The position numbers and the translations under genes are program-made. Below, one piece after another: positions 8,034-15,560 of a stretch of DNA of 33,349 nt (positions are counted from its first letter, which is position 1; each line of letters opens with the position of its first letter). Source of the DNA: Streptomyces sp. SolWspMP-5a-2 (GTDB taxonomy: Bacteria; Actinomycetota; Actinomycetes; Streptomycetales; Streptomycetaceae); assembly GCF_900091845.1 (NCBI RefSeq), contig NZ_FMCI01000292.1, positions 1 to 33,349 on the forward strand, written 5' to 3'. A model generated the notes under the pieces. The model did not search any database and had not been told where the DNA came from. It saw nothing but the letters and a program-made list of their open reading frames with translations.

Positions 8034-9004
8034 CCAGCCCCCGCCGCAGGCCGTACGGGGCCGGGAAGGCCCCGTACGCCCGTCCGTCCCGCGGCGGCGC
8101 CCCCGGACGGACCCGGAGCGCCCCCTACCTCTTCCTGCTGCCCGCCGCGCTCCTCTTCGCCCTCTTCTTCGCGCTGCCCATCGGGTACGCGGTCTGGCTC
8201 AGCCTCCACAAGGTGCACGTCTCCGGGCTCGGCCTCGGCTCCGGGGCCCGCGCCGAGGTCTGGGCCGGTCTGGAGAACTACCGGGACACCCTCACCGACA
8301 GCGAGGTGGCCCAGGGCGCGCTGCGGGTGCTGGGCTACGGCTGCATCGTCGTCCCCGTGATGCTCGGCCTGGCGCTGCTGTTCGCGCTGATGCTCGACTC
8401 GGAGAGGGTCCGCTTCACCCCCTTCACCCGGCTCGCGATCTTCCTGCCGTACGCCGTCCCCGGCGTGGTGGCGGCGCTGCTGTGGGGATTCCTGTACCTG
8501 CCGGACGTGAGCCCGTTCTCCTACGTGCTGGAGCGGCTCGGCCTGCCGCAGCCCGACCTGCTCGACGGAGGGCCGCTCTACCTGGCCCTGTCGAACATCG
8601 CGGTCTGGGGCGGCACCGGCTTCAACATGATCGTCATCTACACCGCGCTCCAGGCCGTCCCGGCCGAGGTGTACGAGGCGGCCCGGCTCGACGGCGCGAC
8701 ACCGCTCCAGATCGCGCTGCGGATCAAGATCCCGATGGTGGCGCCCTCGCTGGTGCTCACCTTCTTCTTCTCCATCATCGCCACGCTCCAGGTCTTCAAC
8801 GAGCCGACCACCCTCAGACCGCTCACCAACTCCGTCTCCACGACGTGGAGTCCGCTGATGAAGGTGTACCAGGACGCCTTCGGCAACGGTGACATCCACC
8901 GGGCCGCGGCCGAGGCGACGATCATCGCGCTGGTCACGCTCGTCCTGTCGTTCGGCTTCCTGCGAGCCGCGAACCGCCGCACCAAGCAGGAGGCAGCCCG
9001 ATGA
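8030..9004 (+). CDS. sugar ABC transporter permease (MalF/UgpA-like)
   Basis: A 324-residue inner-membrane permease with about six transmembrane segments, the first at LFLLPAALLFALFFALPIGY. The EAA loop contacting the ATPase reads EAARLDGATPLQIALRIKIP. The GTG start at 8030 overlaps the binding-protein stop (GTGA) and follows a basic N-terminus rich in Arg, Pro and Gly, as is common in Streptomyces MalF-like proteins. The stop overlaps the next start (ATGA at 9001-9004), so translation is coupled. No ATPase gene is present; Streptomyces CUT1 importers often share a multitask ATPase of the MsiK type encoded elsewhere, which I infer here. Confidence 0.93.
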   Translation: MTSPRRRPYGAGKAPYARPSRGGAPGRTRSAPYLFLLPAALLFALFFALPIGYAVWLSLHKVHVSGLGLGSGARAEVWAGLENYRDTLTDSEVAQGALRVLGYGCIVVPVMLGLALLFALMLDSERVRFTPFTRLAIFLPYAVPGVVAALLWGFLYLPDVSPFSYVLERLGLPQPDLLDGGPLYLALSNIAVWGGTGFNMIVIYTALQAVPAEVYEAARLDGATPLQIALRIKIPMVAPSLVLTFFFSIIATLQVFNEPTTLRPLTNSVSTTWSPLMKVYQDAFGNGDIHRAAAEATIIALVTLVLSFGFLRAANRRTKQEAAR

Positions 9005-9906
9005 GCGCCACAGCCGTCCGCAAGGCCGCACCGGCCGCGGGCACCACCCCCGGCACCGCCCAGGGCCCGCCGCGCGGCCGCCGGATCGCGCTGGTCCCGA
9101 CGGTCGCGCTGCTGCTCGGCGCCGTCTACACGCTGCTGCCCGTGGCCTGGGTGGTGATCGCGTCCACCAAGTCGGGCAGCGAGCTGTTCTCCACCTTCAC
9201 GTTCCTGCCCGGCTCGGGCTTCGCCGACAACGTCAGGGACCTCGACGCCTACCGCGACGGCGTGTACTGGACGTGGATGGGCAACTCGGCGCTCTACGCC
9301 GGTCTCGGCGCGCTGCTGTCGACGGTGGTCTCCGCGGTCAGCGGCTACGCGCTGGCGACCTACCGCTTCCGGGGCCGCGAGACGATGTTCAACGTGCTGC
9401 TCGCCGGGGTCCTGATGCCGCCGATCATCCTCGCCGTCCCGCAGTACCTGCTGCTGGCCAAGGCCGACCTCACCGACTCCTACCTGTCGGTGCTGCTCCC
9501 GCAGATCCTCTCCCCGTACGGCGTCTACCTCTCCCGGATCTACGCGGCGGCCGCCGTGCCGACCGACGTGGTGGAGGCCGGACGGATGGACGGCGCGGGC
9601 GAGTGGCGGATCTTCACCCGGGTCGCGCTGCCGATGATGGTGCCGGGCCTGGTGACGGTCTTCCTGTTCCAGTTCGTCGCCGTCTGGAACAACTTCCTGC
9701 TGCCGTACATCATGCTCAGCGACGACGAGCGGTTCCCGATCACCCTCGGTCTGTACACGCTCCTCGAACAGGGCGCCAACTCCCCCGCCCTGTACACGCT
9801 GGTGATCACCGGCGCCTTCCTCGCGGTGATCCCGCTGATCGCGCTCTTCCTGGTCGTCCAGCGGTTCTGGTCGCTCGATCTGCTCTCCGGAGCCGTAAAG
9901 TCATGA
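9001..9906 (+). CDS. sugar ABC transporter permease (MalG/UgpE-like)
   Basis: A 301-residue partner permease with about six membrane segments, starting with VALLLGAVYTLLPVAWVV. The EAA loop reads EAGRMDGAGEWRIFTRVALP. It forms the heterodimeric channel with the product of the upstream gene. The start overlaps the previous stop by four bases and its own stop overlaps the LacI start (ATGA at 9903-9906), so permeases and regulator are made from one transcript. Confidence 0.93.
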   Translation: MSATAVRKAAPAAGTTPGTAQGPPRGRRIALVPTVALLLGAVYTLLPVAWVVIASTKSGSELFSTFTFLPGSGFADNVRDLDAYRDGVYWTWMGNSALYAGLGALLSTVVSAVSGYALATYRFRGRETMFNVLLAGVLMPPIILAVPQYLLLAKADLTDSYLSVLLPQILSPYGVYLSRIYAAAAVPTDVVEAGRMDGAGEWRIFTRVALPMMVPGLVTVFLFQFVAVWNNFLLPYIMLSDDERFPITLGLYTLLEQGANSPALYTLVITGAFLAVIPLIALFLVVQRFWSLDLLSGAVKS

Positions 9907-10934
9907 CCATGAGCAACACGGGGGGCCGACGCAGACCGCCGACGATCCATGACGTGGCCCGCGAGGCGGGGGTCTCGCGGGGCACCGTCTCACGGGTGCT
10001 CAACGGCGGTCACTACGTCAGCCCGGCGGCCCAGGAAGCGGTCAACTCCGCGATCCGCAGGACGGGTTACGTCGTCAACCGGCACGCCCGCTCGCTGATC
10101 ACCGGGCGTTCCGACTCGGTCGGCTTCCTGCTGACCGAACCCCAGGAGCGGTTCTTCGAGGACCCCAACTTCAATGTCCTGCTGCGGGGTTGCACCCAGG
10201 CGCTGGCCGCCCACGACATCCCGCTGCTGATGATGCTCGCCGGGACCGAGGACGAACGGCGGCGCCTCATCCGGTACATCACCGCCGGGCACGTGGACGG
10301 GGTGCTGCTGGTCTCCAACCACTCCGGCGACCCGGTCGCCGAGGAGCTGCGCGCGGCGGGCGTCCCGCTGGTCGCGTGCGGCAAGCCGATCGGGCTCGGC
10401 TCCAAGGTGAGCTACGTGGCGGCCGACGACCGCGACGGCGCCCGGGACATGGTGCGCCACCTGCTCTCCCTCGGCCGCCGCCGGATCGGCGTGGTCACCG
10501 GGCCGCTGGACACCCCGGGCGGGGTGGAGCGGCTGGCCGGGTACCGGGAGGTGCTGGCCGAGGCGGGCGTCGAGGGCGACGAACGGCTCGTGGCCTCCGG
10601 CGACTACAGCCGGGCCAGCGGTGAGGCGGGCGCCGAGCTGCTGCTGTCCAGGGCCCCGGACATGGACGCGGTGTTCGTGGCGTCCGACCTGATGGCGCAG
10701 GGCGTGCTGCTGGCGCTGGAGCGCGCCGGGCGCCGGGTCCCCGACGACATCGCCGTCGGCGGGTTCGACGACTCCCCGGCCGCCGTCTCCGCCCGCCCCG
10801 AACTCACCACGATCCGCCAGCCCTGGGACCGGATCAGCGCCGAGATGGTCCGCGTCCTGCTGGCCCAGATCGGCGGCGAGGACCCGGCCGCGGTGATCCT
10901 GCCGACGGAGCTGGTGCGGCGCGACTCGACGTGA
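9903..10934 (+). CDS. LacI-family transcriptional regulator, likely repressor of the galactan cluster
   Basis: A 343-residue regulator. The N-terminal LacI helix-turn-helix (PTIHDVAREAGVSRGTVSRVLNG, residues 13-35) is followed by the hinge helix (SPAAQEAVNSAIRRTGYVVN) and a periplasmic-binding-type ligand domain. Conserved late motifs include AVGGFDDSP and TTIRQPWDRIS. ATG 9903 overlaps the permease stop; ATG 9909 is an equally possible start two codons later. As the last gene of the operon whose promoter carries a LacI palindrome, it most likely represses both divergent units and is released by a galactosyl sugar. The pairing of regulator and operators is inference. Confidence 0.92.
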   Translation: MTMSNTGGRRRPPTIHDVAREAGVSRGTVSRVLNGGHYVSPAAQEAVNSAIRRTGYVVNRHARSLITGRSDSVGFLLTEPQERFFEDPNFNVLLRGCTQALAAHDIPLLMMLAGTEDERRRLIRYITAGHVDGVLLVSNHSGDPVAEELRAAGVPLVACGKPIGLGSKVSYVAADDRDGARDMVRHLLSLGRRRIGVVTGPLDTPGGVERLAGYREVLAEAGVEGDERLVASGDYSRASGEAGAELLLSRAPDMDAVFVASDLMAQGVLLALERAGRRVPDDIAVGGFDDSPAAVSARPELTTIRQPWDRISAEMVRVLLAQIGGEDPAAVILPTELVRRDST

Positions 10935-11058
10935 GGGGCGGACCGCGGCCGGTGGCCCTCGGCAAGCCGGTCAGGATCGGAGAAGCGCCGGCCGCCGCCG
11001 CGTTCTAGCGTGAGGGCATCGGCGAGATCCGCCGGTGCCGCAGCACGAGGAGCCCGTC

Positions 11059-11409
11059 ATGACCGCAGGCGTGAAGACGATCATCTACCCCGTCAAGGAC
11101 ATCGAGCGGGCGAAGGCGCTGTTCACGGCGCTGCTGCAGACCGAGCCCTACGCGGACGAGCCGTACTACGTCGGCTTCAAGGACGCCGGGCAGGACGTCG
11201 GTCTCGACCCGAGCGGGCCCGCGAAGGGGCTGACCGGCCCGGTGCCGTACTGGCACGTCGAGGACATCAGGGCACGGCTCGCCGCGCTCCTCGCGGCCGG
11301 TGCCGAGGTGCAGCAGGACGTCCAGGACGTCGGCAACGGCCGGCTGATCGCCGCCGTCCGGGACGCGGAGGGCAACGTGATCGGGCTGCTCCAGGACCCG
11401 CCCGCCTGA
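11059..11409 (+). CDS. VOC-superfamily (glyoxalase/bleomycin-resistance-like) protein
   Basis: A 116-residue single-domain protein with the vicinal-oxygen-chelate pattern: YPVKDIERAKALFTALL near the N-terminus, PYYVGF in the middle, YWHVEDIRARLAALLAAGAE and the closing GNVIGLLQDP. Such proteins often work as dimers in dioxygenase, isomerase or drug-binding roles; the substrate cannot be read. The ATG at 11059 is chosen because GAGGAG (11047-11052) lies 6 bases upstream; a GTG at 11035 is in frame but lacks such a site. A TAGCGT box at 11006-11011 may be the -10. Confidence 0.85.
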   Translation: MTAGVKTIIYPVKDIERAKALFTALLQTEPYADEPYYVGFKDAGQDVGLDPSGPAKGLTGPVPYWHVEDIRARLAALLAAGAEVQQDVQDVGNGRLIAAVRDAEGNVIGLLQDPPA

Positions 11410-11449
11410 TCCCGGCCCCGGGCCGGTGCCCGGCGGCACCCACCGGCAC

Positions 11450-11467
11450 TAGTTGCACACTCAACGA
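11450..11467. promoter_or_regulatory. probable MarR operator upstream of the marR-type gene
   Basis: TAGTTG-CACACT-CAACGA is an inverted repeat (11 of 12 arm positions symmetric) of the size bound by MarR dimers. It lies about 17 bases upstream of the -10 box TACCGT (11484-11489), which is itself 6 bases before the ATG. Autorepression is the likely role. Confidence 0.5.
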
Positions 11468-11495
11468 ACGGTCGTCCCGGTGTTACCGTGCAGGT

Positions 11496-11936
11496 ATGGC
11501 AGCGAACACGGTCGGGACGACCGATCCCCGGCTGGAGGAGAGATGGCGGGGCATCCTCTCGGTCCACGCCCGCGCGATGTGCGAGATCGACCGCGCCCTG
11601 CACCCGCACGGCCTGGGCGCGAGCGACTTCGAGGTGCTCGACCTGCTGGTGACCGAGGCCGCCGACACCGGTGAGGGCGGCGGCCAGTGCCGGGTGCAGA
11701 ACCTGGTCGGGCGGGTGCACCTCAGCCAGAGCGCGCTCTCCCGGCTGATCGGCCGGCTGGAGAAGGACGGCCTGGTGGAGCGCTCGGTCTGCGCGGAGGA
11801 CCGGCGCGGGGTCTGGGTCGCGCTCACCGACCGGGGCCGGGAACTGCACACCCTGACCCTGCCGCTCCAACGCGCCGCCCTGGCGGCCGTGTTGGGGGCG
11901 ACCCCGGCGCCGGACGACACCGACCGCGAGAGCTGA
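11496..11936 (+). CDS. MarR-family transcriptional regulator
   Basis: A 146-residue winged-helix regulator: dimerisation helix WRGILSVHARAMCEIDRAL, HTH around LSQSALSRLIGRLEKDGLVER and wing CAEDRRGVWVALTDRGRE. The start codon lies 6 bases after a TAnnnT -10 box (TACCGT), so the mRNA is probably leaderless. Of its four cysteines, one is near residue 29, one in CRVQNLVGRVHLS and one just before the wing; a redox role is possible but not shown. It converges with the TetR gene (stop at 11961). The VOC gene directly upstream is a possible target. Confidence 0.9.
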   Translation: MAANTVGTTDPRLEERWRGILSVHARAMCEIDRALHPHGLGASDFEVLDLLVTEAADTGEGGGQCRVQNLVGRVHLSQSALSRLIGRLEKDGLVERSVCAEDRRGVWVALTDRGRELHTLTLPLQRAALAAVLGATPAPDDTDRES

Positions 11937-11960
11937 CGGCGCCGCCCGCCGCCGGGCCTC

Positions 11961-12584
11961 TCAGGGCGCCGCGGGACCGGGCGCCGACCCGCGCAGGATG
12001 AACGCGAGGACCACGTCGAGCCCCTCGTCGAGGCCCCCGTCCAGGACGCCCGGCGGCAGCATGCCGCTGACCGCGAGGTCGGCGTACCCGTGCAGGGCCG
12101 CGAAGACCGGCAGCGCGACCTCCGTCACCGGGCCCTCGCGCACCTCGCCCCGCCGCTGGCCGTACTCGATGAGCGCGACGGCGTGGTCCGACCAGCGGAA
12201 GGCCACCGCGAGCAGCCCCTGGGACGCCTCCGGGTCGTGCTTGACGGAGTACATCAGGTCGAGCAACTCGGCGTTGTCCGCGGCGAATCGGACGTAGGCG
12301 CGCACCAACGCCCGCAGCCGCTCGGCGAACGGGTCGCCGACGCCCTTCTGCGACGCCTCGGCGGTCGCCGCGAGCCGCTCGAACCCGTCCAGCGCGAGCG
12401 CGTCCAACAGCGCCTGCTTGTCCTTGAAGTGGCGGCTGGGCGCGGCGTGGCTGACCCCGAGGTCGCGGGCGAGTTCCCGCAGCGACAGGGCGGCGGGCCC
12501 CCTCTCGCGGAGCGTCTCCTCGGCGCGGGCCAGCAGGGCGGCACGGAGGTCTCCGTGGTGGTAGCGGCGTGCGGGGGTCTGCAT
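11961..12584 (-). CDS. TetR-family regulator, divergent from the SDR gene
   Basis: A 207-residue regulator with the N-terminus YHHGDLRAALLARAEETL, an HTH at about 33-53 (LSLRELARDLGVSHAAPSRHF) and a WHG-type C-terminal ligand domain (AALHGYADLAVSGML). I chose ATG 12584 because TACACT (complement of 12592-12597) sits 7 bases upstream as a -10 box, implying a leaderless message. An in-frame ATG at 12605 would add seven residues. Its likely target is the divergent SDR gene through the 18-bp repeats that fill the shared promoter. The minus frame stays open through the repeats only because their period is a multiple of three. Confidence 0.9.
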   Translation of the reverse strand: MQTPARRYHHGDLRAALLARAEETLRERGPAALSLRELARDLGVSHAAPSRHFKDKQALLDALALDGFERLAATAEASQKGVGDPFAERLRALVRAYVRFAADNAELLDLMYSVKHDPEASQGLLAVAFRWSDHAVALIEYGQRRGEVREGPVTEVALPVFAALHGYADLAVSGMLPPGVLDGGLDEGLDVVLAFILRGSAPGPAAP

Positions 12585-12591
12585 GCGGGCC

Positions 12592-12597
12592 AGTGTA
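12592..12597 (-). promoter_or_regulatory. -10 box of the TetR gene (leaderless start)
   Basis: TACACT on the minus strand lies 7 bases before ATG 12584. The -35 area, TGTAGG about 18 bases further up, lies in the first repeat units, so a protein bound to the repeats would cover it. Confidence 0.45.
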
Positions 12598-12601
12598 TCG
12601 A

Positions 12602-12719
12602 CCATGTGTCTGACGCCTACATTGCTGATCACGCTCCCATTGTTGACAGCGTCATCATTGTTGACGCCGCAATCATTGTTGTCATTGACAGCATTGTTGG
12701 CGCCGCCTACATTTGAGGC
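12602..12719. repeat. array of 18-bp direct repeats filling the TetR/SDR divergent promoter
   Basis: CATTGTTG recurs at exactly 18-base spacing at 12638, 12656, 12674 and 12692. It is flanked in phase by CATTGCTG at 12620 and the decayed CATTTGAG at 12710; 12602-12619 shares the tail GCCTA with the 12692 unit. The array is AT-rich against its surroundings and spans from the TetR -35 region to the SDR -10. Small palindromes also occur, such as TGTCA-T-TGACA at 12680-12690. These are probably regulator-binding iterons. Confidence 0.8.
12685..12713 (+). promoter_or_regulatory. promoter of the SDR gene, leaderless
   Basis: TTGACA (12685-12690), 17-base spacer, TACATT (12708-12713). The predicted start point falls on the A of the ATG at 12720, so the message has no 5' leader. 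Both promoter elements lie within 18-bp repeat units. Confidence 0.7.
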
Positions 12720-13637
12720 ATGACCAAGCGACCCAGCACCTGGAACGTGACCGACATCCCCGATCAGACCGGCCGCACCGCCGTGGTCACCGGCGCCAAC
12801 AGCGGCCTCGGCATCGCCACGGTGGAGGCCCTCGCGGGAGCGGGCGCCCACGTGGTGCTCGCCGTCCGGGACACCGCGCGCGGCGAAGCCGCCGCCTCCC
12901 GGGTCACCGGAAGCACCGAGGTGCGCCGCCTCGACCTGGCCGACCTCTCCTCCGTGCGGGAGTTCGCGGCGGGCTGGCGGGGCGACCTCGACCTGCTCGT
13001 CAACAACGCCGGCGTCATGAACATCCCCCAGTCGGCGACCAGGGACGGCTTCGAGACCCAGTTCGGCACCAACCACCTGGGCCACTTCGCCCTGACGAAC
13101 CTGCTGCTGCCGCATGTCACCGAGCGGGTGGTGACGGTGTCGTCCGGCGCCCACCGGATGCCGGGCACGCCGTACATCCACTTCGACAACCTCGACCTCG
13201 GCGGTGAGTACGCGCCGATGAAGGCCTACAGCCAGTCCAAGCTCGCCAACCTGCTGTTCACCCTCGAACTCCAGCGCAGACTCACGGCCGCGGGCTCCCG
13301 CGTGCGGGCGACGGCCGCGCACCCGGGGTGGGCCGCGACCAACCTGCAGAGCCACGACGGCAGCACGCTGCGCCGCGCGGCGATGCGGGTCGGCAACCGC
13401 CTGGTGGCCCAGGACCACCGCGCGGGCGCGCTGCCCACGCTGTACGCGGCCGTCGCCGATCTGCCCGGCGCGAGCTACGTCGGCCCCGACGGCATGGGCG
13501 AGATGCGCGGGGGCCCGACGCTGGTCGGCCGCTCGGCGGCGGCGAGCGACCCGGTGACCGCCCGGCGCCTGTGGACGGTCTCCGAGGAACTGACCGGCGT
13601 CACCTTCCCGACCCTCGCGGGACTGGCGGGCGTGTGA
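12720..13637 (+). CDS. short-chain dehydrogenase/reductase (SDR)
   Basis: A 305-residue classical SDR of the retinol-dehydrogenase/WW-oxidoreductase-like type. The dinucleotide-binding motif TGANSGLG is at residues 24-31, NNAG at 95-98, the structural Asn in TNHLGH at 118, catalytic Ser141/142 and the YSQSK motif with Tyr170 and Lys174. It reduces or oxidises an unknown carbonyl/alcohol with NAD(P)H. It is divergently paired with a TetR regulator, a common layout for inducible detoxifying SDRs. Confidence 0.92.
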   Translation: MTKRPSTWNVTDIPDQTGRTAVVTGANSGLGIATVEALAGAGAHVVLAVRDTARGEAAASRVTGSTEVRRLDLADLSSVREFAAGWRGDLDLLVNNAGVMNIPQSATRDGFETQFGTNHLGHFALTNLLLPHVTERVVTVSSGAHRMPGTPYIHFDNLDLGGEYAPMKAYSQSKLANLLFTLELQRRLTAAGSRVRATAAHPGWAATNLQSHDGSTLRRAAMRVGNRLVAQDHRAGALPTLYAAVADLPGASYVGPDGMGEMRGGPTLVGRSAAASDPVTARRLWTVSEELTGVTFPTLAGLAGV

Positions 13638-13645
13638 CGGGAGGG

Positions 13646-13661
13646 CCGGGACACTTCCCGG
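13646..13661 (+). terminator. short hairpin after the SDR gene
   Basis: CCGGGA-CACT-TCCCGG, a 6-bp perfect stem 8 bases after the stop codon. It is weak for a terminator. The remaining gap to 13808 holds an AT-rich TTGTATATCT stretch (13711-13720) and three related motifs around 13741-13789, probably the permease promoter. Confidence 0.4.
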
Positions 13662-13808
13662 AGGCGGGCACCCCGGCTGGATGGTGAGTTCTGAACCGGT
13701 TCCGGGCGTCTTGTATATCTCTACACACTCGGCCGCCGCCACAGTAACGTGTCGTCACAGTACGTGAGATGAAGCTGTCACGGTACGGGGGATGTGTGGT
13801 GAGCGTGC

Positions 13809-15560
13809 GTGCGACGTACTCGGGGAAAAGGTCCGGCGCTTCCGGCAGCGGGCCGCGAGGGGGACGACGAGAGACGCCGTCTGTCCACCTTTCATCTGAC
13901 GGGCCTCGCCCTGGGCGGGATAATCGGCTCGGGCTGGGTCGCCGGTGCTTACAGCGCCTACGGCACGGTCGGCTCCGACGCCTGGTTGACCTGGGGCATC
14001 GGCGGGCTGGTGATGCTCCTGGTGGCCTCCGTCATGGTCGAGTTGGGCACCGCGGTACCCAAGACGGGCGGCCTGATCTTCCTCCCGCTGCAGAGCAGCG
14101 GCGCGTTGGTGGCCACGGTCGCCGCGGGCGGGATCTGGCTGGTCTACGCGATCAATCTCTCCAGCGAAGCCTTCGCCATGACGCGTGCCCTGACCGTGAA
14201 GTCCCTTCGTCTGGTCGTCGCCGGACCCGGTCCCGACCCGCGCCACACGGACACTGAACTGCTGCGCTACGGCTGGCTGGTCACCCTGCTTTTCATGATC
14301 GTGATCACCGCCGTCAATCTGATCGACCCGAAGGTCTTCTTCGCGGTCAATTCCTGGCTGACCGTCCTGAAGGTCGGCATCCTCGTGCTGTTCGTGGTCG
14401 TGTTCTGGACGATGGCGACGGGCTCCCAGTCGGCCCACGCCTGCTTCCAGAAAACCCCGGATCTGAAAGGACAGCCGTACGAGGAGATCATGAAAGCCGT
14501 CGTCAGCAGCAGCGCGATCTATGCCTACGTCGGATTCCAGGGGCCTCTGGACTTCGCGGGCAACGTCCGCCGACGCGGCATCGGCGAGGCGGCCCGGCTG
14601 CGCATCGCGGTCTACGGCGCCTTCGCGGGCTCGGCGCTCCTCTACATCGCCCTGCAGTTCGTCTACAACCACGACCACCTCCAGTGGAGTCCGAACGAAG
14701 CGTCCTCGCCGTACGTGACGCTCGCCGGACCGACGTGGCTCGGGTGGCTGCTCCAGGCCAACGCCCTGATCTCGCCGATGGCCGCGGGACTCGTCTTCAC
14801 CCACGCCCTCACCCGCGAGGTCGCCGCCCTCAGCCGCGCCCACCTCACCCACCGCGGCCTGCAGTCCGCCCGTATGTCCTCCCTCGGCCGGCGTCATGAC
14901 GTCTACTGGCTGGTGCTGGGCGTCAACCTCTGTGTCGCGATCGTCGCGCTGATCGCGGTGCGCGGGAGCCTGCTCAGTCTGATCGCCGTGAGCAGTGTCC
15001 TCACCCTCGTCGTGTACGCCATCCCCAGTGTGGTCCTGGCCGCGCTGCTCCCCCGGCTGCGGGACAAGGGGTACGGCGAGCGCCGCGCCGCGGTCTACGG
15101 GGTGCTGGCCCGGCTGAGCTTCGTCCTGCTCACCATCGTCGCGTACATGGTGGGCTGGGACCAGCTCTGGCAGGGCATGGCCGCTCTCGCCGCCGGATGC
15201 GCGCTGCTGTTCGGCCTGCCCTGTCTGGCCCGCGTCCGGCCGGCCTTCGGCCGGATGTACGACGCCAAGGTGACAGTCACGCAACTGCGGCACTGGCGCA
15301 CGCTGCCCGCCGCGCAGGCGGCACTGTGGCTCACCGCGCATCTGGTGGCGCTGACCCTTTTCTCGCTGCTGGGCAAGACCTCCCGCCCCGCGCTCGACCC
15401 CTGGACGGCCGGTTGCCTGCTGGCGGTCACCTCGTGGTGCGCGTTCGAGGGCATGGTCCGGGTCTCCCGGCGCCACATGGCGCAGGCACCGCCCATCCTG
15501 CCCGCCCCGGGCGCCGTCGAGCCCGCCGCCGGACCCCGCGCCCGCGCGCACGCCCGCTAG
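13809..15560 (+). CDS. APC-superfamily amino acid/amine permease
   Basis: A 583-residue polytopic membrane protein with 12-14 membrane segments. The first carries the APC signature GGIIGSGW (residues 36-43) after the cytosolic lead RRRLSTFHLTGLAL. The second half shows KVFFAVNSWLTVLKVG and ISPMAAGLVFTHALTREVAALSRA, as in amino acid permeases; the substrate is not readable. The start is uncertain: GTG 13809 is the only start between the in-frame stop at 13800-13802 and the conserved region, but lacks a good ribosome-binding site. Its stop shares the four bases CTAG (15557-15560) with the stop of the opposing helical-repeat gene. Confidence 0.85.
   Translation: MRRTRGKGPALPAAGREGDDERRRLSTFHLTGLALGGIIGSGWVAGAYSAYGTVGSDAWLTWGIGGLVMLLVASVMVELGTAVPKTGGLIFLPLQSSGALVATVAAGGIWLVYAINLSSEAFAMTRALTVKSLRLVVAGPGPDPRHTDTELLRYGWLVTLLFMIVITAVNLIDPKVFFAVNSWLTVLKVGILVLFVVVFWTMATGSQSAHACFQKTPDLKGQPYEEIMKAVVSSSAIYAYVGFQGPLDFAGNVRRRGIGEAARLRIAVYGAFAGSALLYIALQFVYNHDHLQWSPNEASSPYVTLAGPTWLGWLLQANALISPMAAGLVFTHALTREVAALSRAHLTHRGLQSARMSSLGRRHDVYWLVLGVNLCVAIVALIAVRGSLLSLIAVSSVLTLVVYAIPSVVLAALLPRLRDKGYGERRAAVYGVLARLSFVLLTIVAYMVGWDQLWQGMAALAAGCALLFGLPCLARVRPAFGRMYDAKVTVTQLRHWRTLPAAQAALWLTAHLVALTLFSLLGKTSRPALDPWTAGCLLAVTSWCAFEGMVRVSRRHMAQAPPILPAPGAVEPAAGPRARAHAR

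Noticed and set aside
6719..9004. A single 761-residue protein joining the binding protein and the first permease
   Set aside because: Residues after the C6 run up to 8030 are out of frame with the conserved binding-protein sequence. The fusion is an artefact of the frameshift in stop-poor DNA.
12585..13742. A long minus-strand extension of the TetR gene through the 18-bp repeats and over the SDR gene
   Set aside because: It is open only because the repeat length is a multiple of three and the SDR antisense strand lacks stops. The -10 box at 12592-12597 and the family N-terminus support the start at 12584.
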